The notes below the pieces were generated by a model. That model was given only the letters and a program-made list of their open reading frames with translations, made no database searches and was not told the origin of the DNA. 64,000 nucleotides of DNA from the NCBI RefSeq assembly GCF_913777625.1, contig NZ_CAJYTI010000003.1, forward strand, positions 62,001 to 126,000, written 5' to 3'. Source of the DNA: an uncultured Sphingomonas sp. GTDB taxonomy: Bacteria > Pseudomonadota > Alphaproteobacteria > Sphingomonadales > Sphingomonadaceae. Shown here piece by piece: positions 36,328-45,267 of the stretch. Both the position numbers and the translations under genes were made by a program. How positions within the stretch are numbered: position 1 is the stretch's first letter; each line of letters begins with the position of its first letter.

Positions 36328-38181
36328 TCACCCCGCCACCTGTCTTTCGACCAGTCGCAGTGCCGGACGCGGGCTGAGGCCGAACATGCGCCGGGCGGTG
36401 CCGGCGACGAAGCGCGGCAGCTCGCGACGCTCGGTCGGGGCATCGAGTCCCTCGGCCTGAAGCGACCAGAGCCGCTGGAACGCCCCTCCCGCCCGCAACA
36501 GCTTGAGCGGTGCGCCGTCCTCCACGATGCAGCCGTGCTCGACGACGATCACCCGGTCAAAGCCGACGACCGTCGAAAGGCGGTGCGCCACGGCCAGCAC
36601 CGTGCGGTGCGCCATCAGCGCATCGAGCGCCTGCTGCACCTCGATCTCCGAGCCGGTGTCCAGCGCCGAGGTAGCCTCGTCGAGCAACACGATCGGCGCC
36701 TTGCTCAGAAACGCGCGGGCGATGCCGATCCGCTGGCGCTGGCCGCCCGAGAGATTGGTGCCGCGTTCGCCGACCACCGTGTCGTACCCCTGCGGCAGCA
36801 GCGCGATGAAGCCGGCGCAGTGCGCAGCCTCGGCCGCGGTGCGAACCTCCGCGTCGCTCGCATCGGGCCGAGCGAAGCGGATATTCTCCAGGATGGAGCG
36901 ATGGAACAGCAGCACCTCCTGCGGCACCACGGCGACGGCCTGGTGGAGACTGTCCTGCGTCACCTGCTCGATCGGTTGGCCATCGATCAACACGCGGCCG
37001 GCCTGCGGATCGTGCAGGCGCTGAACCAGCTGGAGGATCGTCGACTTGCCGGCGCCCGAAGGACCGACGATGCCGATCTTCTGCCCCGGCGCAACGGCGA
37101 GCGAGAGATCGTGCAGCACCGGACGGCCAGGATGATGCCCGAAGGTCACGCCTTCGATCCGAACCTCGCCCTGCGTCGCCTTGAGCGGACGTGCATCCTC
37201 GGCGTCTTCAAGCGCGTGGGGCGCGCCGACGATCTCCAACGTCTCGCGCAGATAGCTGAACTGCTGACTCGTATCGATCAGCGCCATGGCAAGGTCGCGC
37301 GAGCCGTTGAGCATGCGGAAGGTCATCGCGCTCACGACGACCACGTCGCCGGCGGTGATGCCGCCCGCAATCCAGCGCTGGACCGCCCACAGCAATGCAC
37401 CGCCGACCAGCACGACCAGCGCCACGTCGTGCAGTACGCGGATCCGCTCGACGAACATCCAGCCGCGCTTCTGCGCCGCTGCCTCGGTCTCGAAGAAGCC
37501 GCGCAGCCGCTCCGACTCGCGGGCGCGGGCGCCGAACGACTTGATCGCGGCGATGTTGCTGACGAGGTCGACCATCTCGCCGCCGCTCTCGCTGGCGGCA
37601 CGGGCAAAGGCCTTGTGATATTTGTCGCCACGCGTGCCGAGGAACACCAGCCCCGAACTGGCCGCGACGAAGATGCCGGTGATGGCAACGGCCATGCGCC
37701 AGTCGATGGCGAGGAAGATCAGCAGCGCGCCGCCAAAGGCGATCAGCGGCGGCGTGATCTCCATCAGGATGCGGTGGGTAAGCGCCGCGAACGAGCCGGT
37801 GAGCGCACCCACCCGGTGGCCTAGCGAACCGCCGCGCTGGTTCTGGAAGAAACCGATATGATGGCCGGTCAGATAGTGGAACATGTCCAGCCGGATGCGG
37901 ACGCCGCTCGCCACGGTGATGTTGCACAACAACATTGCGGCGCCGCGGACCAGACCGTTCTCCAGCGCCACCAGCCCGACGAATGCCGCAAGCGCGAAAT
38001 AGACCGCAGCATGGGACGGCGCGGCGTTCGTCATCGAGTCGATTAGCAGCTTCATCGCATATTGCACGCCGACGGCGCTCGAAGCGCCTCCGACCACGAG
38101 CGCGGCAAGCAGCACGAAGGCGAGCGGCCGCCGCGTGACATAATGGAGCAGGAACCTTGCCGGGCTCTTCAGAAACGGCAT
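36328..38181 (-). CDS. ABC exporter, fused permease and ATPase
   Basis: This 617-residue half-transporter has a six-helix exporter domain (about residues 1-320) and a C-terminal ATPase with Walker A GPSGAGKST, signature LSGGQRQRIG and Walker B IVLLDEATSAL. It would work as a homodimer exporting lipids, peptides or drugs; the substrate cannot be read. The ATG at 38181 has GAAGGGGA just upstream. It lies 158 bases downstream of the GH97 gene on the same strand and could be the tail of that transcript or an independent unit. Confidence 0.93.
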   Translation of the reverse strand: MPFLKSPARFLLHYVTRRPLAFVLLAALVVGGASSAVGVQYAMKLLIDSMTNAAPSHAAVYFALAAFVGLVALENGLVRGAAMLLCNITVASGVRIRLDMFHYLTGHHIGFFQNQRGGSLGHRVGALTGSFAALTHRILMEITPPLIAFGGALLIFLAIDWRMAVAITGIFVAASSGLVFLGTRGDKYHKAFARAASESGGEMVDLVSNIAAIKSFGARARESERLRGFFETEAAAQKRGWMFVERIRVLHDVALVVLVGGALLWAVQRWIAGGITAGDVVVVSAMTFRMLNGSRDLAMALIDTSQQFSYLRETLEIVGAPHALEDAEDARPLKATQGEVRIEGVTFGHHPGRPVLHDLSLAVAPGQKIGIVGPSGAGKSTILQLVQRLHDPQAGRVLIDGQPIEQVTQDSLHQAVAVVPQEVLLFHRSILENIRFARPDASDAEVRTAAEAAHCAGFIALLPQGYDTVVGERGTNLSGGQRQRIGIARAFLSKAPIVLLDEATSALDTGSEIEVQQALDALMAHRTVLAVAHRLSTVVGFDRVIVVEHGCIVEDGAPLKLLRAGGAFQRLWSLQAEGLDAPTERRELPRFVAGTARRMFGLSPRPALRLVERQVAG

Positions 38182-38339
38182 GGCATTCCCCTTCGGGGTT
38201 TCCGGGCGCTGCGTTGCAACAAACATCGGCCGAAAAGACCCGTCAGGTCATGAACCCACTGTTAACTTTCGCGAACCGCCCGACGAGCAGAGGAGAAGCA
38301 GCGGCGAATTGCGGCGGAATCTGGGCAACCCTGCCCGGC

Positions 38340-40292
38340 TCAGCGCTCTTCGAGGATCGCCACGGCACCGCCTGTCGCCGCGAGATTGAGGGTAAGTCGA
38401 TCCTGCGCAGCCGCGCGGCGGGTTTCCAGCTGCACCGCATCGGGGGCACCCCCGTCGGTCCAGATCCGCGCCTCGCCGCCGCGCGAGCCGAGAAAGCCGA
38501 GTGGCACGGTCACGATGCGCGCCGTCTCGTTGTTCATCGCGCCGAGATACCAGCGCTTCCCCTTGCGTCGCGCCAGCACGATGTACTGACCGGTCTCGCC
38601 GGCGAGGAAGCGTGTCTCGTCCCAGCTTGCCGGCACCGCCTTGATGAAGTCGAACCCGGCGGGGCTCGCGGCATAGGTGTCGGGACTGTCCGCTACCGCA
38701 GCCAGCGGCGAAAGATAGACGACGTACATCGCCAGCCCATGCGCCCGCGTCGTCTGGACGAAGGGCAAATCGTTGCGAATTTGAAAGTCGGCAGGCGCGA
38801 CGTTGCGGAAGCCGCCCGGCGTATAGTCCATCGGGCCAAGCAACCCGCGCGTATAGGCCAGCATCACGTTGCTGCCAGCGGTCGCCCGCCGGCTCCACTT
38901 GTTATACTCGGCGCCCATCACGCCTTCCTGGGTCACGAAGTTCGGCCAGGTGCGGGTGAGGCCGCGCGGCGGGAAGGCGCCGTGCAGGTCGACCATCAGA
39001 TGGTGCCGCGCGGCCGCCCCCAGCAGCTTCTGGTACCAGTTGACCATCCACTGGTCGTCGCGGTCCATGAAGTCGATCTTGATTCCGGCGATGCCGAGCT
39101 TCTCGTAGAGCGCGAGCGCGTCTTCCATCTGCTCGTCGAGCGCCTGCCAGTGCGCCCAAAGCCACAGCCGCACCTTCCTGGTGCGCGCATAGTCGGCGAC
39201 GTCCTGCAGGTTGATCGCGTCGGACCATTTGGTGATGTCGACGCCCGGGCGGCGCACCCCGCCGCCGCCGGCACCGGCATACCAGCCCTCGTCGATCATC
39301 GTGTAGGGAAAGCCGTTCTCGGCGGCGAAGTCGATGAACGCCTTGGCCACCGCGGTCGTGGTGCGCTGTCCGGGCAGCTTCGCGATCACGGGCCCGTTCC
39401 ACCAGTCCCAGCTGGTCAGGCCCGGCTTGATCCAGCTGGTATCCTCGATCCGGCTCGGGCTGGAGAGGTTCGTCAGCAGCGTCGACTCGTGGAGCTTGCC
39501 GAGTTGGTCGGCCAGCATCACGACGCGCCACGGTGTCACGATCGGGCTGCCGATGCGGGTGTGGACCGCGATGCGCGGATCGTCGAGCGAGGGGGAGAGC
39601 TTGATCTGCAAGCCAGGCCCGCCATCGCCGCGCCCGGTGAGGTACATGCCGGCGAAGTCGATCAGGTCCGCCTCGGTCAGCGCGAAGGCGCCCTTGCCCG
39701 TTTCGCAGGCGAAGGGCAGGTCGAACAGATTGTGGTCGCGCAGCCTATTGGTGTCGACGGGATCGAACTCGCCCTCGTGGCTCGAGCCGAAATGGCCGAC
39801 ATTGAAGCCCCAGCATTTCCACGCCTGCGGAAAATAGAAGCCGGTGCGCTCATAGCGGACGATCGCGGCCGCCGTAGCAGCCTGCACAGGAACCACGGTG
39901 CGGAACGCCACGCCATCGTCATAGGCGCGCAGCACCAGGTCCATCCGCCGCTTGGCACCGCCACGCTCCTGCAGGTGGACGATCCGCTGGTTATAGTGGT
40001 CGCGGCCCTCGTCCGCCTTGCCGAGCACGATCTTGTAGCGCGTGTCGGCACTCGTCGCCTCGCTGCCGGTGATCGCCATGCCCCAGCCGAGCATGTCGCG
40101 ATCGAGATCCAGCGCGATCGGCGACGGCGCGAGGATCATCTCGCCGCGCCGCTGGACGAGGTAGTTCGGCGTGCCCTGGCGATCGAGCGCCACGACGATG
40201 CGGTTGGTACCATCCGGCGACACCACCTCCAGCGTCTGCCCGGCGGCCGGAGCCGCGACCAGCAGCGCGACCGAGCCGAGCAGCGCCTTCAC
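38340..40292 (-). CDS. Glycoside hydrolase family 97 (alpha-glycosidase)
   Basis: This 650-residue secreted enzyme has a signal peptide ending APAAG, an N-terminal beta-sandwich, a TIM barrel and a C-terminal beta domain, the usual GH97 order. The GIKIDFMDRDDQ motif puts Asp407 where retaining GH97 members carry their nucleophile, and Glu456/Glu462 (TQEGVMGAE) lie where the acid/base is expected. This favours a retaining, alpha-galactosidase-like branch over the inverting SusB type, but the sugar is uncertain. The GTG start overlaps the SGNH stop (GTGA), so the two are coupled. Confidence 0.9.
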   Translation of the reverse strand: MKALLGSVALLVAAPAAGQTLEVVSPDGTNRIVVALDRQGTPNYLVQRRGEMILAPSPIALDLDRDMLGWGMAITGSEATSADTRYKIVLGKADEGRDHYNQRIVHLQERGGAKRRMDLVLRAYDDGVAFRTVVPVQAATAAAIVRYERTGFYFPQAWKCWGFNVGHFGSSHEGEFDPVDTNRLRDHNLFDLPFACETGKGAFALTEADLIDFAGMYLTGRGDGGPGLQIKLSPSLDDPRIAVHTRIGSPIVTPWRVVMLADQLGKLHESTLLTNLSSPSRIEDTSWIKPGLTSWDWWNGPVIAKLPGQRTTTAVAKAFIDFAAENGFPYTMIDEGWYAGAGGGGVRRPGVDITKWSDAINLQDVADYARTRKVRLWLWAHWQALDEQMEDALALYEKLGIAGIKIDFMDRDDQWMVNWYQKLLGAAARHHLMVDLHGAFPPRGLTRTWPNFVTQEGVMGAEYNKWSRRATAGSNVMLAYTRGLLGPMDYTPGGFRNVAPADFQIRNDLPFVQTTRAHGLAMYVVYLSPLAAVADSPDTYAASPAGFDFIKAVPASWDETRFLAGETGQYIVLARRKGKRWYLGAMNNETARIVTVPLGFLGSRGGEARIWTDGGAPDAVQLETRRAAAQDRLTLNLAATGGAVAILEER

Positions 40293-41008
40293 GCGTGGCG
40301 GGCCTTGAGGATCGGCTCGATCACCGTCGCCATGGCATCATAGCCGGCTTCGGTCGGATGCACGCCATCGGAAGCGAAACCCGGCTTCATCGCGCCCTTC
40401 GCGTCGCCGAGCACGGGGGTATAGTCCACCCAGGTCAGCCGCTCGGACTTGGCGTAGCCCTGCAGCCAGGCGTTGATTGCGCGGATCGGCCCGACCACGT
40501 CGAGGCCGGGACGCCACGGGAAATGGTCCGCCGGCGGCACCGAGGCGAGGATCACGCCGATGCCGTTCGCCCTGGCGATCTGCGCCATCATGCGGAAATT
40601 GTCGTAGCTTTGTTCGCGCGTCATCTTGCCGGTGTTGCCGGCGATGTCGTTGGTGCCCGCCATGATGTGGACGAAGCGGGGCTTCAGATGCACCACGTCC
40701 GCCATCATGCGCAGGACCATCTGCGGGGTAGTCTGGCCGCTGATGCCGCGACCGACGCGGCCGGGGGTGAAGAAACCGGGCCGTTTGCCCTTCCAGCCCT
40801 CGGTGATCGAATCGCCCATGAAGACGATGTTCACCTTCTCGCCCGAGGCAAGGATCCGGGCATTGTCCGCAGCGTAGCGGCTGAGTTCGGGGAAGTCCTC
40901 GTGCAACAGCCGATCCTTGCGCTGCTCATAGCTTTCCTGCGTCTGTGCGCGGGCGACGAGGGGAAGCGCAAGGGCGCCGGCGAGCAGCGAGCGGCGACGG
41001 ACGGACAT
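40289..41008 (-). CDS. Secreted SGNH/GDSL hydrolase
   Basis: This 239-residue protein has an Arg-rich, Tat-like signal sequence (RRRSLLAG) and the four SGNH blocks: GDS with Ser67, the Gly in GRGISGQTT, the Asn in MAGTNDIAG, and the Asp/His pair in SDGVHP. Such enzymes remove acetyl or other acyl groups, here most simply from plant-type oligosaccharides before GH97 acts. AGGAGA stands before the ATG at 41008. It is in an operon with the upstream permease and downstream GH97 gene. Confidence 0.9.
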   Translation of the reverse strand: MSVRRRSLLAGALALPLVARAQTQESYEQRKDRLLHEDFPELSRYAADNARILASGEKVNIVFMGDSITEGWKGKRPGFFTPGRVGRGISGQTTPQMVLRMMADVVHLKPRFVHIMAGTNDIAGNTGKMTREQSYDNFRMMAQIARANGIGVILASVPPADHFPWRPGLDVVGPIRAINAWLQGYAKSERLTWVDYTPVLGDAKGAMKPGFASDGVHPTEAGYDAMATVIEPILKARHA

Positions 41009-41095
41009 CCCGAATCTCCTGGAGAAGCTGTTGTTTTGGCAGGACCGAGCGTGGCGCAACGTCGCGAAAGCGTCAAACCCGCTCGGCCCCTGCCC

Positions 41096-42424
41096 TCAAT
41101 GGAGCGAGGCGCCCCCGCTCACGCGCATCGGACGCGAACGCCCCGCCGCGATGGCGAAGCCGCACAGCACGACGTAGCAGAGCGCGGGCACGATCAGGGC
41201 GAAGGCATAGCCGTGCAGATCGGCCACCTTGCCGACGAGCAGCGGCAGCAGCGCGCCGCCGACGATCGCGGTGCAGAGCAGGCCCGAGGTCGCCTCCTCG
41301 CTCGCCGCCGAACGCTCGAGCGTCAGCGTGAAGATCACCGGGAACATGATCGAGTTGAACAGGCCGATCGACAGCGCGACGAAGCCGGCGGTCACGCCGC
41401 CCACCGCCACGACATAGAGGCACATTGCGGCCGCGATCACGGTGAACAGCGCGAGCAGCTTGTCGGCACGCACGCGGGTGAGCAGCAGCGAGCCGAGCGC
41501 ACGGCCGACCATCGCGCCGCCCCAGTAGAAGGCGACGGCCTTGCCGGCCTCCTGCAGCGAGACGCCGTGGACGCCGTCGCTGCCCATCAGCGTGCCGAGC
41601 AGCGGCACCCCGAACGGCGCGTCGGACTGGCCCCAGATGCTGTTGTCGTTGAGGAACAGCGCCATCTGCGTACCGATCGAAACCTCGGCACCGACATAAA
41701 GGAAGATGCCGAGCGCACCGAACAGCGCCCAGCGCGACGAAAAGGCATCGAGCAGACCCGGTGCGGCGGCCTGCTTGGGGGCGGCATCGGTCACGACACG
41801 GCGGCTGAGGAAGAAGAACACGGCCAGCGCTAGGATCAGCCCGCAGATCCACAAATAGGCAGTATCGATGCCCGCCAGCGCCTGCGACCGAACGCCTGCA
41901 TCGACCACGGCGCCGGACTTCACCTCGACGCCCTTCAGGAACAGATGCGCGCCGAGCAGCGGACCGAGGAACGTGCCGAAGGAGTTGAAGGTCTGGCTGA
42001 GCACCAGCCGGAAATGGCTGCCCTTGGGATCGCCCAGCGCCGCCGCCAGCGGGTTGGCGGCAACCTGCAGCACGGTGATGCCGCTGGCCAGCACGAACAG
42101 GCCGAGCAGCACCAGCCAGTAATTGGCGAGGTTGGCCGCGGTCAGCATGATCAGGCAGGCGACTGCCATGGTGCACAGCGCCAGCAGGATCGACGGCACC
42201 GCCTTGAGCCGCGAGACCAGCGCGGCCGCCGGCAGCGAGACGACGAAATAGGCGAAGAAGAAGGCGAAGGCACTCGCCTGGGCCTGCAGATTGGTGAGCG
42301 TGAAGATGCCCTTCACCGCCGCCACCAGCGGATCTACCAGCGAGGTGATGAACCCCCAGGCCAAGAACAGCGTTGTTACCGCGGCGAATGCCAGCGTGGT
42401 CTGCGTCGAACGTGCGGTGCTCAA
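41096..42424 (-). CDS. MFS sugar permease, FucP/GluP-like
   Basis: This 442-residue protein has 12 predicted membrane helices and family features of the fucose/glucose-galactose:H+ symporters, such as FLAWGFITSLVDPLV in helix 1 and LQVAANPLAAALG in helix 4. It would bring the monosaccharide released by the GH97 enzyme into the cell. The TTG at 42424 has GGAGGGGA just upstream; no ATG fits as well. A LacI-type dyad overlaps its likely -35 region. Confidence 0.9.
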   Translation of the reverse strand: MSTARSTQTTLAFAAVTTLFLAWGFITSLVDPLVAAVKGIFTLTNLQAQASAFAFFFAYFVVSLPAAALVSRLKAVPSILLALCTMAVACLIMLTAANLANYWLVLLGLFVLASGITVLQVAANPLAAALGDPKGSHFRLVLSQTFNSFGTFLGPLLGAHLFLKGVEVKSGAVVDAGVRSQALAGIDTAYLWICGLILALAVFFFLSRRVVTDAAPKQAAAPGLLDAFSSRWALFGALGIFLYVGAEVSIGTQMALFLNDNSIWGQSDAPFGVPLLGTLMGSDGVHGVSLQEAGKAVAFYWGGAMVGRALGSLLLTRVRADKLLALFTVIAAAMCLYVVAVGGVTAGFVALSIGLFNSIMFPVIFTLTLERSAASEEATSGLLCTAIVGGALLPLLVGKVADLHGYAFALIVPALCYVVLCGFAIAAGRSRPMRVSGGASLH

Positions 42425-42446
42425 GCGATCCCCTCCTGCCTGTAGC

Positions 42447-42484
42447 GTATAAATCGGGCGCGACGCTTCCCGACAACGTTGGCA
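42447..42484 (-). promoter_or_regulatory. Promoter with overlapping LacI-type operator for the sugar cluster
   Basis: On the minus strand a -10 like TTATAC (42452-42447) lies 18 bases after TTGTCG (42476-42471). The -35 sits inside TGCCAACGTTGTCG (42484-42471), an imperfect palindrome around a central CG, as bound by LacI/GalR-family repressors. A repressor there would block polymerase. No LacI gene is in the window. Confidence 0.5.
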
Positions 42485-42584
42485 AAAGTCAAGCAGGGGC
42501 CGGGTTTTCGCACTCGCATCCAAGGGCATGGCTCGCCTATAGGCGGTAGCGTTGGTAAATGACGCGACGAGTGGAGTATTGCGC

Positions 42585-44204
42585 GTGGACGAGATGAAGA
42601 AGGCGATCCGGATGAAGGTGCTCGGCGGCGGGGGAATGATGGCGCTGGCGCTCGCGGGGTCGATTGCGTCTCCGGCTGCTGCGCAATTTCGATTGATCCC
42701 GGCGCCGAAACAGACCCCAGCCGCGACGCAGGCGAGCAAGCCCGCCCAGACGCAGACGCCCGCTCCGCGCGCGCCGCAGGCCCAGACCCCGGTTGCCGCT
42801 CCCGCGGCAAGGCCCGTGACGCAGGCCGCGCCGGCACAGCCGCAGATAACGCCGCCACCGGTGGTGGCGCCGGTGCTGCCGCTGCCGACGCTGAGCACCA
42901 AGCAGATGGCCGAGCTGCGCCAGCTACTGCCCGATGCGAGCCTGGCCCAGGGCCTGCGCCGGATGACCAGCACGGTCACCCTGCCCAACGACAGCGACGG
43001 GCTGGTCCGCGCCGCGCTCGACTATGCCCGCGCGGTGCATTCCGGGCGTCTCGACAGCAGCGACTTCATCAACGACTGGGGCCTCCGCCCCGCCGCCTTC
43101 GATCCCCTGCCCGGCTTCATCGATGCGGTGAAGCGCGACCGGATCGCCGTCTGGATGCGATCGCTGCCCCCGCCCTATGCCGGCTATGACGGGCTGGAAA
43201 AGGGCCTGGTCGCCTATCGCGCCATCCTGACGAGCGGCGGCTGGCCGAAGCTCGCGGCCGGCCCGGACCTGGCCAAGGGCGCGAGCGGCGCCCGCGTCCG
43301 CGCGCTGCGCAAGCGACTGGCGGTCGAGGACAAGAAGGTCGCTTCGAGCGGCGACATGTTCGATCAGGACCTGCAGGACGCCGTGGTTCGTGCCCAGCGC
43401 CGCTATGGCCTGCGCCCCACCGGCGTAGTCTCCACCGGCACGCTGGCCGCACTCAACGTGCCGACGGAGGAGCGCGTCCGCCAGATCATGGCGAACATGG
43501 AGCGGTGGCGCTGGCTCCCGCAGGAACTGCCTGCAAAGCGCATCCAGGTGAACATCGCCGCCGCCGTGATGACGGTGTTCGAAGGCGACAGCCCGATCGC
43601 GTCGATGAAAGCGGTGACCGGCAAGCCCGGCCATGAAACGCCGATGCTCCAGTCGCGCATCCACTCGATCGTCCTCAATCCGCCGTGGAACGTGCCCACC
43701 GGCATCGCCGCGAAGGAGCTCTGGCCCAAGGGCGAGGCCTATCTGAAGGCGCACGGCTACCGCATCATCGGCACCGGTCCCGACCGCCGCCTGCAGCAGG
43801 AATCGGGCGCGAAGAGCGCGCTTGGCCGCTACAAGTTCGATTTCGACAATCCCTATGCCGTGTATCTGCACGACACGCCGGTGCAGTCGGGCTTCAACAG
43901 CTATAACCGGCTGGACAGCCATGGCTGCGTGCGGCTGGAAAAGCCCGGTCCGCTGGCCGAGATGCTGCTGAAGAACGATCCGAACTGGCAGCCCGATGCG
44001 ATCGCCGCGCAGCTGGAAGGCACCAAGACGGTCCGCGTGCGCCTGCCCGAAGCGGACCAGGTCGCAGTCTATCTGCTCTACTGGACGGCATTTGCGGGCG
44101 CGGACGGCGCGATGAATTTCCGCGATGATCCCTATAGCTGGGACAAGCTGCTCGCCGAGAAGATCGAGGCGCGCGCCGCCGTCAGCGCCTCCAGCGCCTC
44201 CTGA
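42585..44204 (+). CDS. L,D-transpeptidase, YcbB type
   Basis: This protein of about 539 residues has a signal sequence ending SPAAAQ, a Pro/Ala/Gln-rich linker (about 37-105), an all-helical scaffold, a peptidoglycan-binding domain and a YkuD catalytic domain. The active site is SHGCVR with Cys448, preceded by the HDTPVQSGF segment. Such enzymes form 3-3 crosslinks in peptidoglycan or attach proteins to it, and tolerate most beta-lactams other than carbapenems. The GTG at 42585 has a GGAG site; an ATG at 42594 is an alternative. A small lipoprotein gene follows. Confidence 0.93.
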   Translation: MDEMKKAIRMKVLGGGGMMALALAGSIASPAAAQFRLIPAPKQTPAATQASKPAQTQTPAPRAPQAQTPVAAPAARPVTQAAPAQPQITPPPVVAPVLPLPTLSTKQMAELRQLLPDASLAQGLRRMTSTVTLPNDSDGLVRAALDYARAVHSGRLDSSDFINDWGLRPAAFDPLPGFIDAVKRDRIAVWMRSLPPPYAGYDGLEKGLVAYRAILTSGGWPKLAAGPDLAKGASGARVRALRKRLAVEDKKVASSGDMFDQDLQDAVVRAQRRYGLRPTGVVSTGTLAALNVPTEERVRQIMANMERWRWLPQELPAKRIQVNIAAAVMTVFEGDSPIASMKAVTGKPGHETPMLQSRIHSIVLNPPWNVPTGIAAKELWPKGEAYLKAHGYRIIGTGPDRRLQQESGAKSALGRYKFDFDNPYAVYLHDTPVQSGFNSYNRLDSHGCVRLEKPGPLAEMLLKNDPNWQPDAIAAQLEGTKTVRVRLPEADQVAVYLLYWTAFAGADGAMNFRDDPYSWDKLLAEKIEARAAVSASSAS

Positions 44205-44227
44205 CCCCTTATTCGAAGGAAACACCC

Positions 44228-44545
44228 ATGAAACTGCGTACTCTCGCGATCCTGGCCGGTGCCGGTCTGACCCTGGCAGCCTGTGGCGGCAAGGATGACG
44301 GCCCGGCGGCGCCCGACGCCAACGTTACCGAGATCACCGTGCCGGAGACGCCGGCGGACGTGAACGTCTCGACCCAGGAACCGGCTGCCGTCGAGCCGGC
44401 GAACGCCCTGCCCGCGCCGGAGCCGACTGCAAAGCCGACGCCGTTCAGCGATCGCGAACAGACCGAAGCCGATGCGGCTGCCACCGGCATGACGTCGCGC
44501 GTCAACCGCGACAGCGACAGCGAAAATCAAGAAAAAAAGCAGTAA
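44228..44545 (+). CDS. Small lipoprotein of unknown function
   Basis: This 105-residue protein starts with a signal peptide and lipobox LAAC (Cys19), so the mature form would be lipidated. The rest is acidic, rich in Ala, Pro and Glu, and looks disordered. It follows the L,D-transpeptidase by 23 bases with its own GAAGGAA ribosome site, so it may be made with that enzyme and serve in the envelope. No family is recognised. Confidence 0.8.
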   Translation: MKLRTLAILAGAGLTLAACGGKDDGPAAPDANVTEITVPETPADVNVSTQEPAAVEPANALPAPEPTAKPTPFSDREQTEADAAATGMTSRVNRDSDSENQEKKQ

Positions 44546-44559
44546 GCTCGATCAACGAC

Positions 44560-44587
44560 GGCGGAGCGCGCATCCGGCGCGCCCGCC
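44560..44587. terminator. GC-rich hairpin between convergent genes
   Basis: GGCGGAGCGCGC pairs imperfectly with GGCGCGCCCGCC across a short loop, between the lipoprotein stop and the convergent hypothetical gene stop. There is no T run, so termination would be partial or bidirectional. Confidence 0.4.
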
Positions 44588-44589
44588 GA

Positions 44590-44955
44590 TCAGGCGATGG
44601 CCTTGCGTGCGACCTGCGCCAGCAGCAGCTGAAGCTGCGCGAGGGAGAAACCCGCTGCGTGAAAGCCGGCTAGTTCGTGCGCGGGGATCGCCTCGCCCTT
44701 GTGCCAGGCGTGAACCGCGACGCGGCGCAGCGCCTCAAGGCGCGGATCGGCGAGGCGCGGGCTGGCGCTTTCACGGCCGAAGAACAGCGCGACGAATTTG
44801 GACCAGCGGCCCGGCGCCTCCAGCGAGGACAGGCGGTCGCCTTGCGCGATCCCGACGACCTGCCATTCGAGCGCCGACAAGGTGGTGGACGCATCGACCA
44901 TGGCCGGCGCAGCTACCGCTTCACCGCGGAATTTGGAAAGATCGAGATACGCCAT
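44590..44955 (-). CDS. Hypothetical protein, 121 residues
   Basis: I do not recognise this protein. It has no signal peptide and no membrane segment. A Trp/Phe-containing core (ALEWQVVGIAQGD and GRWSKFVALFFG) is followed by two helices rich in Ala, Leu and Arg. The ATG at 44955 has GGAG eight bases upstream. The codon pattern matches its neighbours. It is convergent with the lipoprotein gene. Confidence 0.65.
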   Translation of the reverse strand: MAYLDLSKFRGEAVAAPAMVDASTTLSALEWQVVGIAQGDRLSSLEAPGRWSKFVALFFGRESASPRLADPRLEALRRVAVHAWHKGEAIPAHELAGFHAAGFSLAQLQLLLAQVARKAIA

Positions 44956-45267
44956 CACCTGCACTCCCTGTACACCGGCGGATGCAGGCCTCCCCTGGTC
45001 GCGCGCGAGTATGCGCACGGCACTGGCCGTTCCGCCAATTCAATCCAACCTGCCTGCCACCGCCACCAGGTCCCCCTGCGACTACTGGCAGCAAGTACCG
45101 GTATATCCCGGTTGCCTGAACCCGAGCTTGCAAAAGCGCACGGGTCGTTTCGGTATGCACCGCTATTTAGGCCAGCGTTCCGCAACGTCAAGCCAAAATC
45201 GTACTGCACAGTACTCTTTTAACCACCCCCCTCGATCGGGGGGCGAACATCGCGCATAACTGCCTGC
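44956..45267. other. Divergent intergenic region with a dyad and a GC hairpin
   Basis: These 312 bases hold no convincing gene. Two structures stand out near the right side: GTACTG-CA-CAGTAC at 45201-45214, a perfect dyad followed by TCTTTT, and a C-run/G-run hairpin around CGATCG at 45226-45243. Both stand just before the DUF885 gene and could regulate it or end a short leader. Confidence 0.5.
45201..45214. promoter_or_regulatory. Perfect 14-base dyad, candidate operator
   Basis: GTACTG and CAGTAC are exact inverted copies separated by two bases, 54 bases before the DUF885 start. The spacing suits a dimeric repressor. No regulator is assigned. Confidence 0.35.

Noticed and set aside
38157-40343. 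A long plus-strand open frame opposite the GH97 gene
   Set aside because: GH97 motifs, signal peptide and coupled start are clear on the other strand; this frame has none.
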